A program made the position numbers and the translations under genes. A DNA stretch of 6,753 bases. It comes from an uncultured Clostridia bacterium (lineage in GTDB: Bacteria; Bacillota; Clostridia; TANB77; CAG-508). Below are positions 1 through 5,399 of this stretch, in pieces (position 1 is the stretch's first letter; the number at the start of each line of letters is the position of its first letter). The stretch is taken from the NCBI GenBank assembly GCA_947623615.1, contig CANQHH010000067.1:1-6753 (forward strand), given 5' to 3'. The notes beneath the pieces are model-generated. The model searched no databases, was not told where the DNA came from, and was given only the letters and a program-made list of their open reading frames with translations.

Positions 1-904
1 GAAAAACTTTCAGATGCCGGAGTTTTAAGACTATTAAAAAAATGCAATATTTTCGTAAAACTTTCTCCTATCGAAAAAGCAAGAATTGTAAGGCTTTTAC
101 ATGAGTCAAAAAATGTAGTAGGATACATGGGAGATGGTATAAATGATGCTCCATCTTTAATAAATTCAGATGTTGGTGTATCTGTTGATACCGCTGTTGA
201 TATAGCAAAAGAATCTGCAGATATAATATTACTTGAAAAAGATCTACATGTTTTATTAGATGGTGTTACTGAACGGAAGAAAAACATATGCCAATTTAAT
301 GAAATATATAAAACTTTCAACTAGTTTCAACTTTGGAGAAGTTGTATCTGTTGTTATTGCAAGTTTAATATTACCTTTCTTACCTGAAACTCCTATACAA
401 CTTTTAGTAGAAGGTTTATTATACGATTTTGGACAATTAACATTGCCATTTGATAATGTAGATGAAGAATATTTAAGAAAACCAAGAAAATTCAATATTA
501 CAAGTTTAAGAAACTTTATGTTATTTATGGGACCAATTAGTTCTGCATTTGATATTATAATATTTGCTATTTTATTATTTGGATTACACATTCGTGATGC
601 AGCTACATTCCAAACTATATGGTTTTCATATAGTATCGTATCAAACTTATTGGGTATGCATATTATAAGAACATCTAAAATACCTTTCTTACAAAGTAAT
701 GCCCATAAATTTGTATATTTCTCATCTATAACACTTGCTATTATTGGTATACTTATTCCATTTACATGGCTTGGAAATTTAATAGGACTTGTACCAATTT
801 CATTAACGCATATATCATTAATAATACTTGTTTCTATTTTATATTGCTTTGTTGCAATGTTAGCAAAAAAAGTCTATATCAAAAATTATGGCGAATGGAT
901 ATAA
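1..904 (+). pseudogene. mgtA: Magnesium-translocating P-type ATPase (MgtA/MgtB type), 3' part, split by a frameshift
   Basis: This is the C-terminal third of a P-type ATPase that imports Mg2+ across the cytoplasmic membrane. The gene starts before the window. The first frame is open from position 1 and encodes the end of the P domain, with the hinge motif MGDGINDAP (codons from 127) and a following DVGVSVDTAVDIAKE stretch typical of the Mg subgroup. After GAA at 271-273 the homology moves to the +1 frame (GRKTYANLMKYIK onward from 275) and continues to the TAA at 902-904. That second part has the membrane-domain signatures LLYDFGQ and PFDNVDEE, then hydrophobic helices and an IRTSKIPF stretch, all as in E. 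coli MgtA. One extra base near 274 explains the break; without it the fragment would be about 300 continuous residues. As written, translation stops at 322-324 and loses the last membrane helices. This may be a true pseudogene or a sequencing or assembly error. The family call is firm; gene status is uncertain. Confidence 0.88.
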
Positions 905-911
905 TAGAAAG

Positions 912-945
912 ACATGGAGTTATATTGAAAACTCCATGTTTTTTA
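912..945 (+). terminator. Rho-independent terminator after mgtA
   Basis: A 10-bp perfect stem (acatggagtt at 912-921 pairs with aactccatgt at 930-939) has an 8-nt loop and is followed by a run of six T. It starts 8 nt after the mgtA stop codon and separates that gene from rpmB. Confidence 0.85.
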
Positions 946-959
946 TTGCTTTTTAATAC

Positions 960-988
960 TTGCAATTTTTCATTATTTATGATAAACT
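960..988 (+). promoter_or_regulatory. Candidate sigma-A promoter for rpmB
   Basis: TTGCAA (960-965) and TAAACT (983-988) are 17 bp apart, each matching four of six consensus bases, between the mgtA terminator and the rpmB ribosome-binding site. A competing reading is TTTTCA (967-972) with TATAAA (989-994), 16 bp apart. A promoter is expected here because a terminator lies upstream, but the exact site is uncertain. Confidence 0.35.
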
Positions 989-1031
989 TATAAATAGTCA
1001 GTTTTATTAAACGTATAGGAGGTGTAAACTT

Positions 1032-1229
1032 ATGGCAAAATGTGAAATTTGTGAAAAATCTGTAGCTCATGGAAACAAAATAAGCATAGCTCGTTCTCAT
1101 GTTAGTAGAAGAACATCTAGAACATTTAAACCAAATTTAAGAAGAGTAAAAGCATTAATAAATGGAGATACAAAAACTATATCAGTATGTTCAAAATGTT
1201 TACGTTCTGGTAAGGTAACAAGAGCATAA
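1032..1229 (+). CDS. rpmB: 50S ribosomal protein L28, zinc-ribbon form
   Basis: This encodes L28, a small basic protein of the large ribosomal subunit. The 65 residues match the usual size and carry the family pattern: an N-terminal CEIC (C4, C7), the basic RTSRTFKPNLRRVK block in the middle, and a C-terminal CSKC (C53, C56) before LRSGKVTRA. The two CxxC pairs mark the zinc-binding (C+) form; some bacteria carry a cysteine-free form that lets them save zinc. The ATG start has a strong site, AGGAGGTG at 1017-1024, with 7 nt spacing. The gene stands alone between a terminator behind and a bidirectional terminator in front. Its convergent orientation towards spoVM is the same as in B. subtilis. 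Confidence 0.97.
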   Translation: MAKCEICEKSVAHGNKISIARSHVSRRTSRTFKPNLRRVKALINGDTKTISVCSKCLRSGKVTRA

Positions 1230-1240
1230 TTAAAAGAAAA

Positions 1241-1290
1241 AAAAGATACTTTAATGAACTATTTATTTAATTCATCAAAGTATCTTTTTT
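1241..1290. terminator. Bidirectional terminator between rpmB and spoVM
   Basis: An 18-bp arm pair (1241-1258 with 1271-1288) has only one mismatch, A1253 with C1276, and a 12-nt loop. Read on the plus strand it ends in TTTTTT. Read on the minus strand it ends in an even longer T tract (complement of the A-rich 1232-1244), and the mismatch becomes a U-G wobble. It lies 11 nt after the rpmB stop and 9 nt after the spoVM stop, so it can end both convergent transcripts. Confidence 0.88.
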
Positions 1291-1299
1291 AATCATATA

Positions 1300-1374
1300 C
1301 TATTCTTTAATTCCAAATATTAATTTAACAAAGCCCCTCAAGAATTTTGGAACTTTTTTCACTACTATTGTCAT
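1300..1374 (-). CDS. spoVM: Stage V sporulation protein M (SpoVM)
   Basis: SpoVM is a tiny amphipathic helix that binds the convex surface of the outer forespore membrane and, with SpoIVA, sets where the spore coat forms. The 24 residues (MTIVVKKVPKFLRGFVKLIFGIKE) align with B. subtilis SpoVM, which is 26 residues with the core KLPKFLGGIVRAMLG. The shared PKFL-x-G, the alternating hydrophobic and basic faces and the small size are all present. The ATG at 1374-1372 has AAAAGGAG (1392-1385) 10 nt upstream. A longer 69-codon frame is open through here, but its N-terminal part overlaps a better supported gene in another frame. The stop of the 49-residue membrane peptide touches this ribosome-binding site, so the two genes are probably one transcript. 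The position facing rpmB is the ancestral one seen in Bacillus. Confidence 0.9.
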   Translation of the reverse strand: MTIVVKKVPKFLRGFVKLIFGIKE

Positions 1375-1391
1375 ATTCTCCACTCTCCTTT

Positions 1392-1541
1392 TTAACAAGA
1401 TAACCATATTAAACCAACAGCCACTATAATCACTCCTATTGCAAATAGCCAGCCTGTTATAGGAAGTAATAAAACAAGCAATATTCCTAATCCTAGCCCC
1501 ACAAAACACACTCCTAATGTTTTCTTAAATAACTTTAACAT
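1392..1541 (-). CDS. Unrecognised 49-residue double-spanning membrane peptide upstream of spoVM
   Basis: I do not recognise a named family. The reading frame runs from ATG at 1541-1539 to TAA at 1394-1392 and has an excellent site, AGGAGGT (1558-1552), 10 nt upstream. The product starts MLKLFKKTLG, then has a glycine-rich hydrophobic helix (about residues 10-28), a turn LPITGW (26-31), a second hydrophobic helix (about 32-47) and a terminal SC. It would form a helical hairpin in the membrane with a short positively charged N-terminus. The spacing to spoVM is 17 nt, with the spoVM ribosome-binding site overlapping this stop codon, so co-expression is likely. A role in sporulation is only inferred from that linkage. 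The strong ribosome-binding site, absence of stops and coherent hydrophobicity argue that it is real. Confidence 0.75.
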   Translation of the reverse strand: MLKLFKKTLGVCFVGLGLGILLVLLLPITGWLFAIGVIIVAVGLIWLSC

Positions 1542-1570
1542 AAGTGAAATTACCTCCTATCTTTTGGTAT

Positions 1571-1600
1571 ATTATATTAAGTAACTTTCTTATTTGTTAC
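1571..1600 (-). promoter_or_regulatory. Candidate promoter for the membrane peptide and spoVM
   Basis: Read on the minus strand, TATAAT (1576-1571) is a perfect -10 box, and GTAACA (1600-1595) lies 18 bp upstream with four of six -35 matches. It sits 12 nt before the ribosome-binding site of the 49-residue peptide. spoVM is under the mother-cell factor SigE in B. subtilis; I could not find a convincing SigE site here, so the regulation is unresolved. Confidence 0.35.
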
Positions 1601-1601
1601 T
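1580..1601. repeat. Short inverted repeat in the divergent spoVM/nth spacer
   Basis: AGTAAC (1580-1585) and GTTACT (1596-1601) are perfect 6-bp inverted arms around a 10-bp AT-rich centre. The right arm overlaps the candidate -35 box of the minus-strand promoter. This spacing could suit a dimeric regulator, but in AT-rich DNA such a repeat can arise by chance. Confidence 0.3.
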
Positions 1602-1685
1602 CTTTTATGTTCTGTATATTTCTTGCAAAAAAAGCAAATTTATGTTTTAATATACTAAAATAACAATTTAGGAGTTCGGTTTTCA

Positions 1686-2318
1686 ATGAAAAAAAGTGAT
1701 GTTATAAATATAATTGAGATATTAAAAGAAACATATCCTGATGCAAAATGTAGTCTTAATTTTAATAATTCGTTTGAATTATTAATAGCTGTCATTCTTT
1801 CAGCTCAATGTACAGATGAAAGAGTTAATAAAACTACTCCTTTAATTTTCAGTAAATGTCCTACACCAAAAGACTTTGTCGAAATCCCATTAGAAGAACT
1901 AGAAATACTTATCCATCCTTGCGGATTTTATAAAACAAAATCAAAAAATATCAAAGCCACTGCACAAAAAATCATAAATGATTTTAATGGTCAAGTACCA
2001 AATAATATGAAAGATTTAATGAGTCTGCCTGGCGTAGGAAGAAAAACTGCTAATGTTGTAATGTTAGAAGCTTTTAACCAACCTCAAGGAATAGCTGTAG
2101 ATACACATGCTAAAAGAATTGCTAACAAACTAGGCTTATCTGATAAATCAGAACCTGAAAAAATTGAACAAGATTTATTAAATCTAATTCCTAGCAAATA
2201 TTATAAAGATGTTAACCATATATTTATATGGCATGGAAGAAATATATGTACTGCACGATCTCCCAAATGCCATAAATGTCCACTTTTAAAATATTGTAAA
2301 AATCATATTAATAATTAA
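1686..2318 (+). CDS. nth: Endonuclease III, DNA glycosylase/AP lyase
   Basis: This base-excision repair enzyme removes oxidised pyrimidines from DNA and cuts the strand at the resulting abasic site. Its 210 residues match the family length. Visible landmarks are LSAQCTDERVN (38-48), the helix-hairpin-helix LPGVGRKTANVV (114-125) with catalytic Lys120, the VDTHAKR segment with Asp139, and a C-terminal 4Fe-4S loop, Cys188-x6-Cys195-x2-Cys198-x5-Cys204. All catalytic and cluster residues are present, so the enzyme should be active. The ATG start has AGGAG (1670-1674) 11 nt upstream. A TATACT at 1651-1656 may be a -10 box, without a clear -35. It is transcribed away from the spoVM pair and is followed by a hairpin at 2333-2363. 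Confidence 0.97.
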   Translation: MKKSDVINIIEILKETYPDAKCSLNFNNSFELLIAVILSAQCTDERVNKTTPLIFSKCPTPKDFVEIPLEELEILIHPCGFYKTKSKNIKATAQKIINDFNGQVPNNMKDLMSLPGVGRKTANVVMLEAFNQPQGIAVDTHAKRIANKLGLSDKSEPEKIEQDLLNLIPSKYYKDVNHIFIWHGRNICTARSPKCHKCPLLKYCKNHINN

Positions 2319-2332
2319 CGAATAATTTACAA

Positions 2333-2363
2333 AAAAAACTTCATAATAATTATGAGGTGTTTT
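2333..2363 (+). terminator. Hairpin after nth that contains the next gene's ribosome-binding site
   Basis: Positions 2339-2346 pair with 2350-2357 (eight pairs, one of them T-G, three-base loop). The stem is extended by A residues upstream pairing with the T-rich 2358-2363 around one mismatch. It begins 20 nt after the nth stop. The T tract is short (TGTTTTA), so it may be a weak terminator or an attenuator. Its right arm includes much of GAGGTG (2354-2359), the ribosome-binding site of the small gene that follows. Confidence 0.5.
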
Positions 2364-2366
2364 ACT

Positions 2367-2495
2367 TTGACTAATATAAATTGTTCTTCTAATTGCAAAT
2401 ATCAAAAAGACGGAAAATGTGAATTAGATAAAATTCAATTACAAAAATTTTCTGGTAATACTGACTGTATATATTTTGTTCCAAATAATGATTGA
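2367..2495 (+). CDS. Small cysteine-rich protein (42 residues), possible metal binder
   Basis: The frame runs from TTG at 2367 to TGA at 2493-2495. GAGGTG at 2354-2359 gives a 7-nt spacing, which is why I prefer TTG to the in-frame ATG at 2352; that ATG would add five residues but has no ribosome-binding site. The peptide contains NCSSNCKYQKDGKC (Cys6, Cys10, Cys18) and later TDCIYF (Cys34). The spacing C-x3-C-x7-C-x15-C, with Tyr and Gly between the second and third Cys, resembles small Cys-rich clostridial proteins and DUF1540-like metal-binding motifs; that likeness is from memory and not checked. There is no signal peptide or membrane segment, so it is probably cytosolic. It could be cotranscribed with nth. 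Function unknown. Confidence 0.72.
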   Translation: MTNINCSSNCKYQKDGKCELDKIQLQKFSGNTDCIYFVPNND

Positions 2496-2520
2496 CAATC
2501 ATAAAATAAGATTATATTAT
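2492..2520 (+). promoter_or_regulatory. Consensus sigma-A promoter for the bactofilin-like gene
   Basis: TTGACA (2492-2497) is a perfect -35 box, and TATTAT (2515-2520) matches five of six -10 bases at the ideal 17-bp spacing. The -35 box overlaps the stop codon of the Cys-rich gene. Transcription would start near 2527, about 16 nt before the GGAGGG ribosome-binding site at 2543-2548. Confidence 0.75.
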
Positions 2521-2542
2521 ATATCCATAATATAATTTTATT
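2505..2542. repeat. 38-bp dyad over the -10 box and transcription start
   Basis: Two 16-nt arms (2505-2520 and 2527-2542) are inverted copies with 15 of 16 bases matching, around the 6-bp centre ATATCC. The single difference (G2510) would still pair as G-U in RNA. The dyad covers the -10 box and the expected start, and ends directly before GGAGGG, so it is placed like an operator. It could also fold in read-through RNA from upstream. The arms are almost pure A/T, and no T tract suited to termination follows. Confidence 0.6.
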
Positions 2543-2554
2543 GGAGGGATTAGT

Positions 2555-3733
2555 TTGGAATATATTTTAAAAAACAAAATTTTACTATTTATTTTAATAT
2601 TTTTTATAATATTATCACCTATTTGTATGGCTACTAATACTGATATTATCGCTACATACACAACAAATGATTTAGATACTAACAATCTATCTGAAGATGA
2701 AGTAGATAATACCAATAATAGCAATTTTTCATATATACCTAGTGACTTATATAAGTTTGAAGAAAATGCTGAAATAAATGAAGTTGTTGATGGTAATTTA
2801 TTTGTAATGGCAAATAAAATTACCATATCTGGAGAAATTGCAGGAGATGTGTTTGCATTAGGAAATGAAATTAATTTTACAGATACAGCATATATACATG
2901 GAAGTCTTTTTATAATAGGTCAAGATGTTTCAGTAAATTGTCTTTGCTATGATATCTACGGAATAGGAACAACCTTTAACTTAGATGAAAATGCTGTTAT
3001 TGCAAGAGATGTAAGAATTGCAAGTGATAATATAAATATTAATGGTCGAATAAACAAAGATGCATATTTATATACAAACAATTTATTATTTGCTAATAAT
3101 GATTTAGAGCAAATAGCAGGTAATTTAAGTTATTCTTCCCCTTCTGAATTTGAAATATCTGATGGTATTGTAGGTGGAGATATACATTTTACTCCTGTTT
3201 CAACTGATGAACCAACTATTGTAGAAACAATTATAGGATGCATAACCAATATAGTGTCAGCCCTTTTATATGCTTTATTTATAGTTCTTTTGATAATTTG
3301 GTTAGCTCCTAATTTCAAAGATAAAGCAAAAAATATCATAAAAAATAAAGCTCCTTTAGCTTTTGGAACAGGTCTACTTTCTTTTATATGCATCATTCTA
3401 GCTTCTATTAGCATACTATTTTTATTACACGGCTTATCATTTGGCATATCAGTAGCAGCTATTACAACACTTATACTTGCATATAGTATTTCACAAACTG
3501 TATTTGGATTATCATGTGCTAAAATATTAATGGATAAATCAAAAAAAGAAAAAAATATTTATCTTATACTTTACACATTATTAATTGTACTTGTAATTAA
3601 TATCCTTGGTCTGATTCCTTTTATCGGATTCTTGGTAAGCTTAATAGTTAATATGACAGGCTTTGGAACCATAGTTTTAAATTTAATTAGTAAAAAAGAT
3701 TTTAGTGTAAATGCCCAAAAGTCTGACAAATAA
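2555..3733 (+). CDS. Membrane-anchored bactofilin-like (polymer-forming domain) protein
   Basis: The 392-residue product has three parts. Residues 1-26 form a signal peptide (NKILLFILIFFIILSP then MA-TN). After an acidic, Asn-rich spacer (about 30-65), residues 74-212 show short hydrophobic strands broken by Gly and Asn turns, such as VVDGNLFVMANKITISGEI, GDVFALGNEI and HGSLFIIGQDV, with a late GIVGGDIHF. This repetition resembles the right-handed beta-helix of bactofilins. Residues 223-378 contain four or five hydrophobic helices. The beta domain would therefore lie outside the cell, held by the C-terminal membrane domain, unlike classical cytosolic bactofilins. The TTG start follows GGAGGG (2543-2548) by 6 nt and is the first start that keeps the whole signal peptide. 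It has its own promoter. The exact role is unknown; an envelope scaffold is an inference. Confidence 0.75.
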   Translation: MEYILKNKILLFILIFFIILSPICMATNTDIIATYTTNDLDTNNLSEDEVDNTNNSNFSYIPSDLYKFEENAEINEVVDGNLFVMANKITISGEIAGDVFALGNEINFTDTAYIHGSLFIIGQDVSVNCLCYDIYGIGTTFNLDENAVIARDVRIASDNININGRINKDAYLYTNNLLFANNDLEQIAGNLSYSSPSEFEISDGIVGGDIHFTPVSTDEPTIVETIIGCITNIVSALLYALFIVLLIIWLAPNFKDKAKNIIKNKAPLAFGTGLLSFICIILASISILFLLHGLSFGISVAAITTLILAYSISQTVFGLSCAKILMDKSKKEKNIYLILYTLLIVLVINILGLIPFIGFLVSLIVNMTGFGTIVLNLISKKDFSVNAQKSDK

Positions 3734-3743
3734 CAAAATTTTT

Positions 3744-3784
3744 AAAAGGAGCATATAGAAAAATAAATCTATATGCTCCTTTTT
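3744..3784. terminator. Terminator between the bactofilin-like gene and rpe, probably bidirectional
   Basis: A 15-bp perfect stem (3744-3758 with 3769-3783) encloses a 10-nt loop. Its GC-containing core GGAGC/GCTCC makes it stable for this genome. It begins 10 nt after the plus-strand stop codon and ends in TTTTT. Read on the minus strand it also ends in TTTT, so it may stop the prkC-rsgA-rpe transcript too. Confidence 0.88.
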
Positions 3785-3787
3785 GTT

Positions 3788-3810
3788 ACTGGAAAAACCA
3801 GTTCTTTTTT
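3788..3810 (+). terminator. Second tandem terminator-like hairpin
   Basis: A short stem ACTGG (3788-3792) with CCAGT (3798-3802) and a five-A loop is followed by TCTTTTTT. It sits 4 nt beyond the stronger hairpin and may catch read-through before the convergent rpe gene. Confidence 0.5.
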
Positions 3811-3812
3811 AT

Positions 3813-4478
3813 TTACAATTTTTTCATTTTTTCGATTGTCTCTTCATAATTTTCAGATTTAATTATACTTGTACCTGCTACAATCATATTACATCCTGCT
3901 TTTTTTATTTCTTCGATATTATCTAAATTTATTCCACCATCAGCTTCTATATCTACATTGTCTAGTTTATTATCATCCAAATATCTCCTTAGTTCTTTTA
4001 TCTTTTCTATTGTTTGTGTTATTAACTTTTGACCACCTTTGCCTGGTTCAACTGTCATTATTAATACCACATGAATATATGGAAGTATTTCATATATATC
4101 CTCTATCGGTGTTTCAGGTTTTACACTTATTCCAACTTTACAATTATTTTCTTTTATATACTTTATAGTATTTATTAACTCTTGCTTATCCTTAACCGCT
4201 TCTAAATGAATTGTTATTATGTTTGGCTCAAAAACTAAATATTTCCCTATATATTTTTTTACATCTTCTACCATCAAATGTACATCTAATGGCACATTTG
4301 TTATATTTTTTAGATATTCACAATATTCGTTCATCTTTTCGTCTGTATCATCTTCTACAAATTTTCCATCCATTACATCTATATGAAAATAATCTGTTTT
4401 AGCAGTTTCTAGATTATAAAATATCTTTATTGCATCTTCTTTTTTCACATTTAAAATTGATGTTGATATCTCTACCAT
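3813..4478 (-). CDS. rpe: Ribulose-phosphate 3-epimerase, divergent
   Basis: Rpe interconverts ribulose 5-phosphate and xylulose 5-phosphate in the pentose phosphate pathway, using a TIM barrel and a metal held by His and Asp residues. The 221 residues match the family length. Visible signatures are TSIL (6-9), YFHIDVMDGKFV with His32 and Asp34, PLDVHLMVE with His67, MTVEPGKGGQ (141-150) and IEADGGIN with Asp180. The metal and acid-base residues are therefore kept. Other usual motifs are altered: the PNxTxG stretch after MDGxFV reads EDDTDEK, and PGFGGQ reads PGKGGQ. A related hexulose-phosphate epimerase such as allulose-6-phosphate epimerase is possible. The operon position after rsgA favours Rpe. 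The start overlaps the rsgA stop by 7 nt (ATGGTAG), and AAAAGGAG (4494-4487) lies 8 nt upstream, so the two are translationally coupled. Confidence 0.9.
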   Translation of the reverse strand: MVEISTSILNVKKEDAIKIFYNLETAKTDYFHIDVMDGKFVEDDTDEKMNEYCEYLKNITNVPLDVHLMVEDVKKYIGKYLVFEPNIITIHLEAVKDKQELINTIKYIKENNCKVGISVKPETPIEDIYEILPYIHVVLIMTVEPGKGGQKLITQTIEKIKELRRYLDDNKLDNVDIEADGGINLDNIEEIKKAGCNMIVAGTSIIKSENYEETIEKMKKL

Positions 4479-5356
4479 TTTCTTAGCTCCTTTTCTTTTA
4501 TATCATTATATATTTTACAATATCTATCATATCTATCCTTTGCTATTTTTCCTTCTTCTACCGCTTTTTTTATACCACATTCTTGTTCTTTTACATGGCT
4601 ACAACCTGTGAACTCACAATCTGAAATAAATGGCACAAATTCTATAAAATAATGACATAATTCTTCACTATTTATTTCATATATATCAAATGTAGAAAAT
4701 CCAGGAGTATCTGCAATATAGCTTTTTTCCGCTACTTTATACAATTTTACCTGTGTTGTAGTATTTTTTCCTCTTCTATTTTTTTTACTTATATCTCCTT
4801 CTTGTGTCATATCTCTTTTGAAAATGCTATTTATAAGTGTAGATTTTCCTACACCTGAATTACCAGAAAAAGCAGTTATGTTATTTTTTAAAATTTCTTT
4901 TATCTCATTTACACCTGTTCCATTTTGAGCATTTGTTTTTACAACCTTATACCCTATTTTCGTATATGTTTGTTCTATATTATTTATTATATCATCTTTT
5001 TCTAAATCTATTTTATTCAAACATATAATCGGCTTTATTCTCATATATTCCGCATAAGCAAGTTGCTTATCTAAAAGCTCTAAATCAGGTTTAGGCAATT
5101 TCATAGATATTACTAATATAATTTGAGATAAATTCGACATTTTGGGTCTTTTAGTATAATTTATCCTTTCTGATATTTTTGTTATAACTCCTGTTTTTTT
5201 AGTTTCATCTACAACTTCTATTTCCACGTAATCTCCAGCAACAGGACTTATTTCTTCGTTTTTAAATTTTCCTCTAGCATTACACGAATATATCTCTTCT
5301 TCAATTTCTACATTATATAAATTAGAAATATTACTTACTACAATTCCTTTAAGCAC
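4472..5356 (-). CDS. rsgA: Ribosome small-subunit assembly GTPase RsgA
   Basis: RsgA is a circularly permuted GTPase that checks late maturation of the 30S subunit. From a GTG start the product is 294 residues: an N-terminal OB fold, G4 NKID (114-117), G1 GNSGVGKST (165-173), G3 DTPGFS (216-221), and a zinc site with Cys247, Cys252, His254 and Cys260. The usual RGxHTTT between G1 and G3 reads RGKNTTT, with Asn198 where His is expected. Start choice: AGAGG (5368-5364) is 7 nt from GTG at 5356 but only 1 nt from ATG at 5362, which would add two residues. A TTG at 5395 is also in frame but has no ribosome-binding site. A TATAAT at 5389-5384 could serve an internal promoter. The 3' end overlaps rpe, and prkC lies 72-78 nt upstream. 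Confidence 0.93.
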   Translation of the reverse strand: MLKGIVVSNISNLYNVEIEEEIYSCNARGKFKNEEISPVAGDYVEIEVVDETKKTGVITKISERINYTKRPKMSNLSQIILVISMKLPKPDLELLDKQLAYAEYMRIKPIICLNKIDLEKDDIINNIEQTYTKIGYKVVKTNAQNGTGVNEIKEILKNNITAFSGNSGVGKSTLINSIFKRDMTQEGDISKKNRRGKNTTTQVKLYKVAEKSYIADTPGFSTFDIYEINSEELCHYFIEFVPFISDCEFTGCSHVKEQECGIKKAVEEGKIAKDRYDRYCKIYNDIKEKELRKW

Positions 5357-5383
5357 TTTCATACCTCTTTTCAAAATTTTAAT

Positions 5384-5389
5384 ATTATA
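5384..5389 (-). promoter_or_regulatory. Possible -10 box upstream of rsgA
   Basis: TATAAT is perfect on the minus strand and lies between the prkC terminator and the rsgA ribosome-binding site, leaving a leader of only about ten bases. No good -35 box is seen 16-18 bp upstream, so it is a weak candidate. Confidence 0.25.
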
Positions 5390-5399
5390 GAACAAATTT

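Noticed and set aside
274..286. Programmed ribosomal frameshift at the A-rich GAAAAAC stretch
   Set aside because: That sequence would favour a -1 slip, but the downstream frame needs +1. No family precedent is known to me in mgtA, so mutation or error is simpler.
260..904. A separate 214-residue gene starting at ATG 260
   Set aside because: No ribosome-binding site; the ATG lies inside the codons of the upstream part, and the product is simply the shifted C-terminus of MgtA.
1375..1509. N-terminal extension of the SpoVM frame to 69 residues
   Set aside because: It has no ribosome-binding site, reads antisense-like low-quality sequence (IRNIACFITSYNR), and overlaps the better supported 49-residue peptide in another frame.
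1621..1640. TTGC-A7-GCAA hairpin upstream of nth
   Set aside because: Only four base pairs in AT-rich DNA; no better than chance and not linked to a clear signal.
2352..2366. ATG at 2352 as start of the Cys-rich gene
   Set aside because: It has no Shine-Dalgarno upstream, whereas TTG at 2367 is 7 nt from GAGGTG.
2505..2542. The AT-rich dyad as a terminator of the Cys-rich gene
   Set aside because: It has almost no G-C pairs and is followed by GGAGGG instead of a T tract; its overlap with a consensus promoter fits an operator better.
3869..4402. Plus-strand frames inside rpe (Leu/Tyr/His-rich)
   Set aside because: They are antisense shadows of rpe with no ribosome-binding sites and biased composition.
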